Source: an uncultured Gammaproteobacteria bacterium
GTDB lineage: Bacteria; Pseudomonadota; Gammaproteobacteria; Pseudomonadales; Pseudohongiellaceae
Length of the DNA: 38,124 nucleotides
Assembly (NCBI GenBank): GCA_913054495.1
Contig: CAJXIY010000017.1
Location: 1-38,124 of the forward strand
Direction of reading: 5' to 3'
Shown here: in pieces, positions 17,906 through 26,968 of the stretch
Numbering within the stretch: position 1 is the first letter of the stretch
Layout of the letters: each line of letters starts with the position of its first letter
The notes under the pieces: model-generated
The model's input: the letters and a program-made list of their open reading frames with translations, nothing else
The model's database searches: none
Told to the model about the DNA's origin: nothing
Position numbers and translations under genes: made by a program

Positions 17906-18864
17906 CGGCGAATTTGTTCTACCACGAGTTCATTTGTGCGCATCTTTATCAGGCCAATCCGGAGTTGTTCCAGATCCGACACCAGGGACTCCATCCTGCG
18001 TTTGAAGTTCTCCCGGTATCGAATTCTTGCCTTGTTGCTGTGGGTGTTTAACGCACCCTTGCGAGTCCCGTCGGTGATGCTGTAAACACCGGGCACCGGC
18101 AGGGTTTCCTCCAGGGCGTCATAGACGCAGCAGCAGATCACATTGTTGTGCCGCGCGAGTTGGTTGAGATACTGCAGGGCGGTGGCGTCCAGTGTGGCAA
18201 AATCAGAAATCACATACAAGGTGCTACCGGGTTTGGTTATGCGGCGGATCTGCCCCAGGGCATGGGCCAAACCGGGTTTGAAATCCTCCGACAGGGGGAC
18301 TTGGGATTCCGGGTCTTTCACAGTCTGTAGCTTCTGATTGTAGGTGAAGACCTGATTGAGCAAGTGCAGGGCGGATCGCCTGCTGCGCTTGGGACGGACC
18401 AGGGCCGATTCGGTGTCGGAAAATACCAGTCCGCCGACGCGGTCTCCATTATCTATCGCCAGCCAGCAAAGCACCGCGGCAGCCTGTGCCGCGATGACCG
18501 ATTTAAAAGCAACCTGGGAACCGAAGTACATATTGTGGGTCTGGTCTACAGCGATAATAACCGGCCTTTCCCGTTCCTCCCGAAACACCTTGGTGAAGGG
18601 TCGATTCGTGCGTGCGGTGACACGCCAATCGATCAGACGAATATCGTCGCCAGCCTGGTAGGGTCTGAATTCTTCGAAATCGATGCCGCGGCCACGCATC
18701 TTCGACAGGTGCAGACCGGAAATGCCTGCTACCGAGCGGCTGTGAGAGAGATATTCAAGGGTTTTTGCCGCATAGCGCTGCACCAGTAATTGCTGCAGGG
18801 TGATTACTGCACCGGTGCTCTGGTACAGAGCATGGTGTGGGTCAATCTTCATACTGGCTGACAT
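17884..18864 (-). CDS. DUF58 protein of the Bat operon (intact)
   Basis: A 326-residue soluble protein with the full DUF58 core: RMRGRGIDFEEFRPYQAGDD followed by IRLIDWRVTARTNRPFTKVFREE near residues 50-90. The remaining part is vWA-like (IIAVDQTHNMYFGS, LYVISDFATLD). Unlike the DUF58 remnant in the decayed operon, it has no membrane helices. DUF58 proteins are regular partners of MoxR ATPases and probably substrates or adaptors. It starts 19 bases after moxR and its end overlaps DUF4381. Confidence 0.92.
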   Translation of the reverse strand: MSASMKIDPHHALYQSTGAVITLQQLLVQRYAAKTLEYLSHSRSVAGISGLHLSKMRGRGIDFEEFRPYQAGDDIRLIDWRVTARTNRPFTKVFREERERPVIIAVDQTHNMYFGSQVAFKSVIAAQAAAVLCWLAIDNGDRVGGLVFSDTESALVRPKRSRRSALHLLNQVFTYNQKLQTVKDPESQVPLSEDFKPGLAHALGQIRRITKPGSTLYVISDFATLDATALQYLNQLARHNNVICCCVYDALEETLPVPGVYSITDGTRKGALNTHSNKARIRYRENFKRRMESLVSDLEQLRIGLIKMRTNELVVEQIRRWIVKNS

Positions 18865-18883
18865 AATGACCGCCGCCGTCGGC

Positions 18884-19843
18884 TCAGGCGGAAGGAACGC
18901 GTTCGCGGATAGTTTCCAATACCTTGTCCGGCGTGATGCCGCTGGCTTCGGCTTCGAAGCTCAGTAATATGCGATGCCGTAAGGCGTCAAACATGATTTC
19001 CTGAACATCGTCGGGGCTGACGAAGTCACGCCCCTGGATCCAGGCATGGGCTCTCGAGCAGCGATCCAGTGATATGGTGCCCCGTGGACTGGCGCCGTAT
19101 TCCAGCCAGTTGGACATGTCATCGCCATAGACTCCTGGCTGCCTGGTCGCCATGATGAGTTGGATGATGTATTCCTCCACTTCCGGTGCCATATGCATGG
19201 ACAAAATTTCCTGCCTGGCGGCAAATACATCCTTTTGTGCAACCTGCTTCGGCGGTTCTGGCACCTTGTGTTGGGCTTCTCTGCGTACTAAATGCAGGAT
19301 GTCGCGTTCGGCGTCGATGGACGGATAGCCGATGGTGACGTGCATCAGAAAACGGTCGAGTTGCGCCTCTGGTAGCGGATAGGTTCCTTCCTGCTCGATG
19401 GGATTCTGGGTGGCCATCACCAGGAACAGCGGCGGCAGGGTAAAGGACTCTCTGCCCACACTTACCTGACGCTCTCCCATCGCCTCCAGCAGCGCAGACT
19501 GCACCTTCGCCGGCGCCCGGTTGATTTCATCGGCTAGTACCAGATTGTGAAAAATGGGTCCCTGTTGAAACCGAAAAGAACCATCTTCCGGCCGATATAC
19601 TTCGGTACCGGTAATATCACTGGGCAATAAATCGGGCGTAAATTGAATCCGATGAAAGTCGCCCTCGATGGCGCGGGACAGGTCCTTGATGGCCTTGGTT
19701 TTCGCGAGTCCTGGAGCGCCCTCTACCAGTAAGTGGCCATCTGCCAGCAGCGCAATCAGCAACCTGTCTATGAGCTTTTCCTGTCCTATGATCTGCTTCG
19801 ATAGCCAATCTTTAAGTTCTGTTATTATTGCGTGGTGACTCAT
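18884..19843 (-). CDS. moxR: MoxR-family AAA+ ATPase (intact, Bat operon)
   Basis: A 319-residue AAA+ ATPase. Walker A is GAPGLAKT (residues 42-49), the variant typical of the MoxR-proper subfamily; Walker B is LVLADEINR; the sensor 1 region is ATQNPIEQEGTYPLPEAQLDRFLMH; and the C-terminal lid has YGASPRGTISLDRCSRAHAW. It is the first gene of the minus-strand Bat operon and the likely chaperone-like motor for the vWA proteins downstream. It differs in Walker A (GLAKT versus GMGKT) and subfamily from the interrupted MoxR at 9508, so the two are paralogues rather than a recent duplication. Confidence 0.95.
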   Translation of the reverse strand: MSHHAIITELKDWLSKQIIGQEKLIDRLLIALLADGHLLVEGAPGLAKTKAIKDLSRAIEGDFHRIQFTPDLLPSDITGTEVYRPEDGSFRFQQGPIFHNLVLADEINRAPAKVQSALLEAMGERQVSVGRESFTLPPLFLVMATQNPIEQEGTYPLPEAQLDRFLMHVTIGYPSIDAERDILHLVRREAQHKVPEPPKQVAQKDVFAARQEILSMHMAPEVEEYIIQLIMATRQPGVYGDDMSNWLEYGASPRGTISLDRCSRAHAWIQGRDFVSPDDVQEIMFDALRHRILLSFEAEASGITPDKVLETIRERVPSA

Positions 19844-20064
19844 ATCAAAATTTCTCTGCTGTCATTGCTGCGCGTAACACGAAGTCAGGGATTGTAAACG
19901 TTTTGTGTTAGAAGTCTAGACGAAGATTGTGCCTGAATGTAGCGTGAGTACAGGGCTTGCCATGGCTGGAGGCTGCCTGTTTTTCTCGCTTCATAACGAC
20001 CCCAAGGTAATACTTTTATCGGCATTCGCCAGCCTGACGACCCCGGTATAGACAGGAATAATTT

Positions 20065-20735
20065 ATGCGGATGAAACCGCCAAAAAATAAAGCGCTATCG
20101 CCAGCCGTTGCTCGAGCGATAGATAGCAAATTTGGAAAATCCAAGGCCGGGAGCGTGCGCCTCTTCCTCGGGCAATTCTATGCCAGTTCGCCGAGCACGG
20201 AGTTGCAGCGGGCATCCGTGGACGAAATTCTGGAGCCGGTTTTGCTGGCCTGGAAGTTTGTGCAGAAGCGACCCTCACGCTCACCCCAGATAAAATTTAT
20301 TGAATACACCCATACCGAACACGAGAACCAGAACACCGGGACCTGCATATTGATTCTGTTCGATGACATGCCATTCCTGGTCGACTCCATCCGCCAGGGC
20401 TTGAATCGAGCAGGCGCCCACATAAAGCGAGTGCGCAACAGCGTCATCTACGCCCGACGCGCGGGCAGAACTGCGGCCAGGCCAGGGTCAGCTTTACCGA
20501 CGACCTGTCCTGGCAGCATCGCGCGCTGACTTTTAATGTGGTTTGTTCGATGAAGAAACCCTGCTCGGCCCAGGCTGCCGTCTCCGACTGGGCAGCCCAG
20601 CATGGTGAAGAAATCTCCAGGACCCGGGAGATATTGACCAGGCTACAGGCAGAGCCGAGGCCAGGTTATGCGATGTTTTCGGTGGTACTGAGGGAATTGT
20701 TAAATCTCGCCCAGTCTACTTCCTATAAACAATGA
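20065..20735 (+). pseudogene. gdhB: NAD-dependent glutamate dehydrogenase (GdhB type), internally deleted remnant
   Basis: Codons from ATG 20065 (AGGA site at 20054-20057) to about 20455 encode the N-terminus of the large (~1600-residue) NAD-glutamate dehydrogenase: SVRLFLGQFYASSPSTEL, then the DDMPFLVDSIRQGLNRAGAHIKRV block. The next residues are nonsense up to a TGA at 20527. In the frame one base back, from about 20480, the last ~85 codons of the same enzyme appear: TDDLSWQHRALT, SDWAAQHGEEISRTREIL and the terminal YAMFSVVLRELLNLAQ, ending at 20735. All catalytic and cofactor domains are missing. A single internal deletion of roughly 4 kb with an out-of-frame junction explains this. The recognisable ends suggest a fairly recent event or an assembly collapse. 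Confidence 0.85.
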
Positions 20736-20775
20736 GCAGCGTCGAGCTCAGGGATTGCTGCTGCCGGGCTTCGGC

Positions 20776-21006
20776 ATGACCACGCTAATTTTCTATACCA
20801 GCGTTGGCTGTCACCTCTGCGAACGGGCGGAGGAGCTGCTCGCCGAACTAGCTGATTGCCTGGAAATCGAAGTCGAATCCGTGGATATTGGCGCAGATGC
20901 CGCATTGGTCTCTCTCTATGGTATCCGGATTCCGGTGGTAAAAAACAAGGACTCCGGCGCGGAGATCGGCTGGCCCTTCACCTTGGAGGATCTTAGTAGC
21001 CTCTAA
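20776..21006 (+). CDS. glutaredoxin-like protein (DUF836 type)
   Basis: A 76-residue thioredoxin-fold protein with the redox motif CHLC near its N-terminus (FYTSVGCHLCERAEELL), a conserved cis-proline in GIRIPVV, and the closing WPFTLEDL. This matches small glutaredoxin-like DUF836 proteins; the partner and substrate are unknown. The ATG at 20776 is preferred; a TTG seven codons upstream is possible but would add unconserved residues. Its TAA (21004-21006) is followed immediately by the tatD stop on the other strand, with no base between them. Confidence 0.85.
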   Translation: MTTLIFYTSVGCHLCERAEELLAELADCLEIEVESVDIGADAALVSLYGIRIPVVKNKDSGAEIGWPFTLEDLSSL

Positions 21007-21801
21007 CTAGCCCAGTGGTAACTTGAAAAGTGCAACGGCGTTTTGCGTGGTTTCCCTGGCTAATTGTTCGACGCTGCGACCGGTGCAGGCGGATAATGTT
21101 TTTAGTATTTCCCCTAGATAGCGGGGTTCATTGCGGCGTGAATTTGGCTTTGGATGCAGAGTTTTTGGCAGCAGATAGGGGGCATCCGTTTCCACCAACA
21201 GGCGATCGTAGGGGATCTGACTCACCAGAGACCGCAGCAAGCTTCCCCGTTTCTCATCACAAATCCACCCAGTGATGCCAACGTGCATATCCAGTTCCAC
21301 ATATGCGGCTAAGGCCGACTCAGAGTCGGTGAAGCAATGCACCACGCCGCCGCTTATCTCCGCCCGATATTTTTTCAGCAACTTGTAAAATGCTCCATGG
21401 GCATCCCGTTGGTGAAGGAATACGGGCTTTTCAATCTCTATCGCCAATTGTAAGTGGCGCTCGAATGCCCGGAGCTGGTCTTCCCGGGGAGAATAGTTGC
21501 GATTAAAGTCCAGCCCTGTCTCCCCCACTGCAACCACGTTCGATTGCCTGGCGAGTCGGACAATTTCTTCAAAATGCCGCTGCGAACAGGCGGCGGCGAC
21601 ATGGGGATGATAGCCAGCGGTGCAGCTGAACAGCGCAGGTCTGGTCCGGGCCAGGTCAGCCGCCGCCGCGCTGGATTCGAGGTCGGTGCCGGTGATGATG
21701 ATGTGAGCAAGGCCTGCGGATTCGGCTCGAGTAATGACTTGGTCCAGGTCATGAGCGAATGACTGGTGGGTCAGATTGGCGCCAATGTCAACGAGTTTCA
21801 T
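21007..21801 (-). CDS. tatD: TatD-family deoxyribonuclease
   Basis: A 264-residue metal-dependent (beta/alpha)8 hydrolase. Signatures are AVGETGLDFNR (metal-binding Glu), PVFLHQRDAH, VVHCFTDS and LVETDAPYLLP. The N-terminus reads DIGANLTHQSF, the form of true TatD, without the HxH pair found in the YcfH and YjjV paralogues. E. coli TatD is a 3'-5' exonuclease on single-stranded DNA and RNA with a role in repair of oxidative damage. It is convergent with the glutaredoxin-like gene (stops abut) and diverges from ilvE across a 115-base spacer. Confidence 0.94.
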   Translation of the reverse strand: MKLVDIGANLTHQSFAHDLDQVITRAESAGLAHIIITGTDLESSAAAADLARTRPALFSCTAGYHPHVAAACSQRHFEEIVRLARQSNVVAVGETGLDFNRNYSPREDQLRAFERHLQLAIEIEKPVFLHQRDAHGAFYKLLKKYRAEISGGVVHCFTDSESALAAYVELDMHVGITGWICDEKRGSLLRSLVSQIPYDRLLVETDAPYLLPKTLHPKPNSRRNEPRYLGEILKTLSACTGRSVEQLARETTQNAVALFKLPLG

Positions 21802-21916
21802 GGGGTTGGGTACGGTGGTTTGCTTGACGGCTGGAAAGAGGCCGTTGAGTATAGGGAGCCTCGCTAGAAATTAACAGGCTAATGCCCGATAATGCGCAGC
21901 TCAGTCATCTTCAACC

Positions 21917-22975
21917 GTGGAAATTAGCTTGGACGCCAAAGTAAACAAGCAGCAGCTTAACTGGACAGAACTGGGATTTCAGTACCATCGTACCGATTAC
22001 CGGTTCTGCGCACAGTATTCCTCCGGCAGTTGGAATCGAGGGGAAATGATAGCCAGTGAAGTCATCCAGGTCCACGAAGGTGCGCCGGCCTTGCACTATG
22101 CGCAGCAGTGTTTTGAAGGCATGAAGGCACAAACAGCCGCAGATGGACGGGTTCTGTTATTCCGACCGGATCTTAATAGTGAACGTATGAACATGGCGGC
22201 ATCCAGGCTATTGATGCCGGAAGTGCCCAGGAAAATGTTTATAGACGCGGTCCAGGAGACCGTTAGGGCCAATTATTCCTGGATTCCACCCTACGGTTCC
22301 GGCGCCTCCCTATACATTCGGCCCATGTTAATCGGGGTGGGTGAAAACCTGGGCCTGCGACCGGCACAGCAATTTGAATTCAGGGTCTTTGTCTCACCTG
22401 TTGGTCCATATTACAAATCTGATGGGCTAGGAGTTATTTCACTAGCGGTCTCGGAAATCGATCGGGCGGCGCCCAACGGCACCGGCTGTTACAAGGTCGG
22501 GGCGAATTATGCGGGGGGCTTGCTGGCAACCAGAAAAGCTCAGGACAAGGGTGCCCATGAGGCACTCTATCTGGATTCCGCCGAAGGCCGTTATATCGAT
22601 GAAGCAGGATCGGCAAACATCGTTATCGCTATGAAAGACGGCTCGTTCATTACCCCGAATTCAAATGCAATTTTACCGAGCATCACCAGAAAATCCCTGA
22701 TGGTGATTGCCAGGGAACAATTACATCTCAAAACCGAGGCACGACCTATCGACCTGCGGCTGGAAATTTCTCAGTTCGAGGAAGCTGCTGCCTGCGGCAC
22801 TGCGGCCGTGTTAGCTCCTGTTGGCAGGATACTGGTAGACCAGCAATGGCACGCCATCTATAAGGACGGTCAGACTGTGGGTCCCATCATGCAGGAACTA
22901 TATGACCGACTAGTAGGCATTCAAATGGGCGAGCTCAGCGACGCATTCGATTGGTGCCACGAAGTAAAATTTTAG
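21917..22975 (+). CDS. ilvE: branched-chain amino acid aminotransferase (type II, ~350-residue class)
   Basis: A 352-residue fold-type IV PLP enzyme that transaminates leucine, isoleucine and valine. The catalytic lysine is K193 in GCYKVGANYAGG, and the signatures HYAQQCFEGMKA, RPMLIGVGENLG and DEAGSANIVI are present. The length and pattern match the type II family (TIGR01123-like, similar to eukaryotic BCATs) rather than the 309-residue E. coli IlvE. The start is GTG at 21917 without a clear ribosome binding site; the first clear homology begins about 15 residues in, so a slightly later start is possible. Confidence 0.94.
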   Translation: MEISLDAKVNKQQLNWTELGFQYHRTDYRFCAQYSSGSWNRGEMIASEVIQVHEGAPALHYAQQCFEGMKAQTAADGRVLLFRPDLNSERMNMAASRLLMPEVPRKMFIDAVQETVRANYSWIPPYGSGASLYIRPMLIGVGENLGLRPAQQFEFRVFVSPVGPYYKSDGLGVISLAVSEIDRAAPNGTGCYKVGANYAGGLLATRKAQDKGAHEALYLDSAEGRYIDEAGSANIVIAMKDGSFITPNSNAILPSITRKSLMVIAREQLHLKTEARPIDLRLEISQFEEAAACGTAAVLAPVGRILVDQQWHAIYKDGQTVGPIMQELYDRLVGIQMGELSDAFDWCHEVKF

Positions 22976-23041
22976 GGACTCAACCGAGTTCGATTTCTGA
23001 ATATTCCAGGGGACGTCGCGCAAGTTTTTTCCACAGAATAC

Positions 23042-23070
23042 TTGACCCGTCTCCAACTTCCCCTTATATA
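23042..23070 (+). promoter_or_regulatory. sigma-70 promoter for topA
   Basis: TTGACC (23042-23047), a 17-base spacer, and TATATA (23065-23070) form a strong sigma-70 match in the 150-base spacer between ilvE and topA. Transcription would start near 23077, about 50 bases before the topA ATG. A short inverted repeat (TGCTC 23078-23082, GAGCA 23087-23091) lies just at or after the expected start point. Confidence 0.65.
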
Positions 23071-23125
23071 TGTGCGCTGCTCGGGTGAGCACAGACCCGA
23101 TCGTTGATATTAAATGAAGGAACAA

Positions 23126-25771
23126 ATGGCAAAATCCTTAGTAATAGTTGAGTCGCCGGCGAAGGCCAGGACTATTAACAAGTATCTTGGACCAGAGTTC
23201 GTGGTCAAATCCAGTGTCGGTCATATCCGTGATCTTCCTACCGGCGGCAGTGGCAAGGCCATCGATACGAAGGCGCGAGCGGCCGCCGCCGCCAAGACCC
23301 GGAAGATGGCTCCCGAGGAAAAATTTACCTACAAGAAAAAGAAAGCCAAGGAGCAACTTGTCACTCGAATGGGTATCGACCCAGAGAACGACTGGAAGGC
23401 TAATTACCAGATTCTGCCGGGTAAGGAAAAAGTGGTCGCCGAGCTTAAGCGGCTTGCGAAAAATGTCGATAACATCTACCTGGCCACTGACCTCGACCGC
23501 GAAGGCGAGGCTATTGCCTGGCATCTGAAGGAAGCCATTGGGGGAGATCCGGCTCGATACAAGCGTGTAGTCTTCAATGAAATCACCAAACGGGCTATCA
23601 CCGAAGCGTTCTCCGAACCAGGAGAGTTGGACATGCGCTATGTCGAAGCGCAGCAGGCACGCCGATTTCTCGATCGTATCGTCGGCTTCATGGTGTCCCC
23701 CTTACTCTGGGCCAAGGTAGCGCGAGGCCTGTCGGCTGGACGGGTGCAATCGGTGGCAGTTCGGCTCGTGGTCGAACGCGAGCAGCAAATCAGAGCCTTC
23801 ATCCCGGAAGAGTTTTGGGAAGTCTACGCAGACCTCCACACCGATGCCGGGGCGAAGTTACGCTGCCAGGTCGTCAGGCAGTCGGGTGGTAACTTTCGCC
23901 CTAATGACAAGGCCAACACCGACGCAGCCTTGGCAATTCTTGAGGACGCACAGTACCAGGTTCTAAAGCGGGAAGATCGACCTACATCTTCCAAGGCCAG
24001 GCCGCCATTGATCACGTCGACGCTGCAGCAGGCCGCGAGCACCAGACTGGGCTTTGGGGTTAAGAAGACCATGTTAATGGCGCAGCGTCTATATGAGGCT
24101 GGTTACATTACCTATATGCGCACGGACTCCACACATCTGAGTAACGATTCCGTGGACATGTGTCGAAACTTCATCGAAAAAAGCTATGGTGCGCAGTACC
24201 TGCCCGAGAATCCTGCCCGTTACAGCTCCAAAGATGGCGCCCAGGAAGCGCACGAGGCCATCAGACCCAGTGATGTGCGGGTCCTGGCAAACCAGCTCAA
24301 TGCCGTGGAAGCAGATGCGGTACGACTCTACACCCTGATCTGGCAGTTCTTTGTCGCCTGCCAGATGCCCCCCGCCCGTTACCTGAGCAGCACCATCGCC
24401 GTCGAGGCGGCGGAATTTGAATTGCGCATCAAGGGTCGCATCATGCAATTCGATGGCTATTTACGAGCCATGCCGTCGAAAGACGAAGATGTGATTTTGC
24501 CAAATGTCAAAGTGGGGGAAGTGCTCGAATTGATACAGCTCGACCCGTCACAAAACTTCACCAAACCGCCGCCGCGATATACCGAAGCCAGCCTGGTCAA
24601 GGAATTGGAAAAACGAGAAATTGGCAGGCCCTCCACCTATGCCTCCATTATTTCCACGATTCAGGATCGCGGTTACGTTCGGATTGAAAACAAACGCTTC
24701 TACGCGCTTAAAATGGGGGACATCGTAGCCGAACGCTTAGTGGAAAGTTTCGCTGAGCTTATGGATTACGACTTCACGGCGAAGATGGAAGACTCGCTGG
24801 ACGAGGTGGCGGCGGGAGATAAGAACTGGAAGCAATTGCTGAATGAATTCTATGCCGGATTTACCAGTCAGCTGGCAAAAGCGGAAAATGCCGATGGCGG
24901 CATGCGCTTGAACAACCCGACAGACACGGATATAAAGTGCCCGAAATGCGGCCGTAATATGCAGATCAGAACGGCTTCGACGGGCGTATTCCTCGGTTGC
25001 TCTGGTTATGCATTACCCGCCAAGGAGAGGTGCAAGAGTACACTCAACCTGACTCCCGGCGATGAAGCCATCCGCACCGATACTGCCGAGGAGGCGGAAG
25101 CGCAGGAAAATATTCAATTACGACACAAGCATCGATGCGCCTTGTGTAACACCGCCATGGATACCTATCTCATCGACGAAAAACGCAAACTGCACGTCTG
25201 TGGTAACAACCCCGATTGCCCGGGATATGAGGTAGAACACGGCGAGTTCAAGATACGGGGCTACGATGGTCCGATTATCGATTGCGACAAGTGTGGCGCC
25301 GATATGCAATTGAAGAGTGGCCGCTTCGGCAAGTATTTTGGCTGCAGCAGCGAGGACTGCAAAAATACCCGTAAACTGTTACGCAATGGCGAAGCCGCAC
25401 CGCCAAAAATGGACCCGGTGGATATGCCGGAGTTGATCTGCGCCACGGTAGACGATCATTATGTACTCAGAGATGGTGCTGCAGGCCTGTTCCTGGCCGC
25501 CAGTAAATTCCCCAGGAATCGGGAAACCAGGGCTCCACTGGTGGTAGAGCTGTTGCCACATAAAGATGAGATAGATCCGAAATACAGTTTCCTGTTCGAC
25601 GCGCCCACCGAGGATAATCAGGGCAACAAGACCTTGATTCGTTTTAGCAGGAAAACCAAGGAACAATACGTGCAGAGCGAAGTGAACAAAAAGGCGACTA
25701 GCTGGAAGGCTTTCTATCGGGATGGCAGTTGGCAGATTACCGAAGCTTCGAAGAAGTCGAAGAAAAAATAA
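23126..25771 (+). CDS. topA: DNA topoisomerase I (type IA)
   Basis: An 881-residue enzyme that relaxes negative supercoils by single-strand passage. The TOPRIM domain starts at once ([14 protein letters not shown]) with the acidic cluster [15 protein letters not shown]. The catalytic tyrosine is Y330 in [14 protein letters not shown] (bases 24113-24115). The C-terminal third has three zinc-ribbon modules with Cys pairs in [16 protein letters not shown] and CDKCGADM, then a basic lysine-rich tail. The start at 23126 is preferred: AAGGA at 23117-23121 is four bases upstream, whereas an in-frame ATG at 23114 would use that site as coding sequence. A good sigma-70 promoter precedes it. The gene ends head-on with lexA. 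Confidence 0.97.
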   Translation: MAKSLVIVESPAKARTINKYLGPEFVVKSSVGHIRDLPTGGSGKAIDTKARAAAAAKTRKMAPEEKFTYKKKKAKEQLVTRMGIDPENDWKANYQILPGKEKVVAELKRLAKNVDNIYLATDLDREGEAIAWHLKEAIGGDPARYKRVVFNEITKRAITEAFSEPGELDMRYVEAQQARRFLDRIVGFMVSPLLWAKVARGLSAGRVQSVAVRLVVEREQQIRAFIPEEFWEVYADLHTDAGAKLRCQVVRQSGGNFRPNDKANTDAALAILEDAQYQVLKREDRPTSSKARPPLITSTLQQAASTRLGFGVKKTMLMAQRLYEAGYITYMRTDSTHLSNDSVDMCRNFIEKSYGAQYLPENPARYSSKDGAQEAHEAIRPSDVRVLANQLNAVEADAVRLYTLIWQFFVACQMPPARYLSSTIAVEAAEFELRIKGRIMQFDGYLRAMPSKDEDVILPNVKVGEVLELIQLDPSQNFTKPPPRYTEASLVKELEKREIGRPSTYASIISTIQDRGYVRIENKRFYALKMGDIVAERLVESFAELMDYDFTAKMEDSLDEVAAGDKNWKQLLNEFYAGFTSQLAKAENADGGMRLNNPTDTDIKCPKCGRNMQIRTASTGVFLGCSGYALPAKERCKSTLNLTPGDEAIRTDTAEEAEAQENIQLRHKHRCALCNTAMDTYLIDEKRKLHVCGNNPDCPGYEVEHGEFKIRGYDGPIIDCDKCGADMQLKSGRFGKYFGCSSEDCKNTRKLLRNGEAAPPKMDPVDMPELICATVDDHYVLRDGAAGLFLAASKFPRNRETRAPLVVELLPHKDEIDPKYSFLFDAPTEDNQGNKTLIRFSRKTKEQYVQSEVNKKATSWKAFYRDGSWQITEASKKSKKK

Positions 25772-25794
25772 GCCCAACCGGGATGGGTGCGGCT

Positions 25795-25820
25795 GTGTGT
25801 CAGCTCCCAGGCCGACACAC
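25795..25820. terminator. inverted repeat between topA and lexA stops
   Basis: GTGTGTC (25795-25801), a 12-base loop, and GACACAC (25814-25820) form a perfect 7-bp stem in the 48-base spacer between the convergent topA and lexA genes; the right arm touches the lexA stop codon. There is no T run on either strand, so termination is only a possibility. Confidence 0.35.
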
Positions 25821-26428
25821 TACATACCGCGTCGGATCACTCCCACACTCACACCCTCGATCGTGAAATTACTACTGCGAAGGTCTACCTCAATGGCAGG
25901 GAAATCTGGATTTTCAGCGACCAGGCGCAGGTAGTTTTTGCTTTTCCCCTTCGCCAGCCTCTTTACGGTGACTTCATCATCGATCCTGGCGACGATAATA
26001 TCCCCGTTGCGGGCCACGCTGGTCTTATGGACGGCGAGCAGGTCATCCTCGAAGATGCCTATATCGATCATGCTGGTACCTTTTACCGTCAACAGATAAT
26101 CCGCTGCCGGCGAGAATAGGTCGGGGGGGATATCGCAGTATTCGGCGATGGATTCTGCTGCCAGAATAGGACTGCCGGCAGCAACCTGCCCGATGATGGG
26201 CAAGCCCAGTTGCTCGCTGATGGGTATGCGCAAACCCCGGGAAGTTCCCGGCAGCATCTCGATGGCGCCTTTCCGGGCCAGAGCCCGCAGATGCTCTTCC
26301 GCCGCATTGGTGGAGCGGAACCCCATCTTCTGTGCGATCTCGGAGCGGGTAGGGGGATAACCGATTTCAGACAGATAGTCTTTAATGAATTGGAGAATCT
26401 CTTCCTGTCGAGACGTCAGCTTGTGCAT
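25820..26428 (-). CDS. lexA: SOS repressor LexA
   Basis: A 202-residue repressor of the SOS response. The N-terminal winged helix-turn-helix is intact ([27 protein letters not shown]). The self-cleavage bond is A84-G85, the catalytic serine is S119 (GTSM) and the base is K156 (VTVKRL), the same three positions as in E. coli LexA. The ATG at 26428 has a GAGGA ribosome binding site seven bases upstream. A consensus LexA box overlaps its promoter, so it is autoregulated. In Pseudomonas the cell-division inhibitor sulA sits beside lexA; no sulA is seen here. Confidence 0.98.
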   Translation of the reverse strand: MHKLTSRQEEILQFIKDYLSEIGYPPTRSEIAQKMGFRSTNAAEEHLRALARKGAIEMLPGTSRGLRIPISEQLGLPIIGQVAAGSPILAAESIAEYCDIPPDLFSPAADYLLTVKGTSMIDIGIFEDDLLAVHKTSVARNGDIIVARIDDEVTVKRLAKGKSKNYLRLVAENPDFPAIEVDLRSSNFTIEGVSVGVIRRGM

Positions 26429-26452
26429 CAGGGTATCCTCAGCAGAATAATA

Positions 26453-26468
26453 CTGTAATTATATACAG
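26453..26468. promoter_or_regulatory. LexA box (SOS operator)
   Basis: CTGTAATTATATACAG fits the gammaproteobacterial consensus CTGT-N8-ACAG with an AT-only centre, and the flanks (TA before, TT after) also fit the longer consensus. It lies 25 bases upstream of the lexA ATG and covers the lexA -10 element. Confidence 0.95.
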
Positions 26469-26485
26469 TTATCTGATGATAACAA
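26458..26485 (-). promoter_or_regulatory. lexA promoter
   Basis: Read on the minus strand, TTGTTA (26485-26480), a 16-base spacer, and a perfect TATAAT (26463-26458). The -10 lies wholly inside the LexA box, so bound LexA would block RNA polymerase directly. Confidence 0.7.
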
Positions 26486-26641
26486 GATAACTTTAGTCCC
26501 GAATCTGCGACGCTTCTGACTGCGCTAAAGTAGCATGGGGGCACAGGGACTCATGCTGCGAACAGTACCAGGGTCAGGTCGTGCTTCGGTAAGGGCGCCA
26601 GGCGCTAGGGCGGGGTAAATGGGAAGAAAAAATCTGCAGGG

Positions 26642-26968
26642 CTATAGAATTTGGAAATCATCTCCTAAGTCCATCGAATCGGGCTCGATATCCGACAGCG
26701 CACCGGAGAAGTTTTCGGGAACCATGGTCTGATCGGAATAGGCCTGATCTTCTGGATTCAGTTCGAAGGGACTGCGCCAGTCTTCCGGTGCTTCCGCGGT
26801 GGTGAGATAAAGTTGCTTCCAGGTGGCGTCGTCGTACTCGCCAACTTCGCCGTCGATGAGTTGATATTCGATGGTGCCACCGTCTTCGTCGAAGGCCACA
26901 ACTTCAAACAGACTGCCACTGACCAGGTCTTTATACCAGGCGGAAATTTCGGGGGAAAGATCGTTCAC
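26642..26968 (-). CDS. small acidic protein of the DUF6763-like family
   Basis: A 108-residue, strongly acidic protein with no signal or membrane segment. The first half has a recognisable pattern (EISAWYKDLVSGSLFEVVAFDEDGG, IEYQLIDGEVGEYD, W, then EAPEDWRSPFELNPED) that I associate with a small gammaproteobacterial family of unknown function, listed as DUF6763; this family number is from memory. The start is GTG at 26968 with GGAG eight bases upstream. It lies 213 bases upstream of lexA on the same strand, but lexA has its own promoter. No function can be assigned. Confidence 0.72.
   Translation of the reverse strand: MNDLSPEISAWYKDLVSGSLFEVVAFDEDGGTIEYQLIDGEVGEYDDATWKQLYLTTAEAPEDWRSPFELNPEDQAYSDQTMVPENFSGALSDIEPDSMDLGDDFQIL

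Noticed and set aside
20455-20540. Programmed frameshift or a novel short gene at the gdhB remnant.
   Set aside because: Both halves match opposite ends of one known large enzyme; no slippery site is seen.
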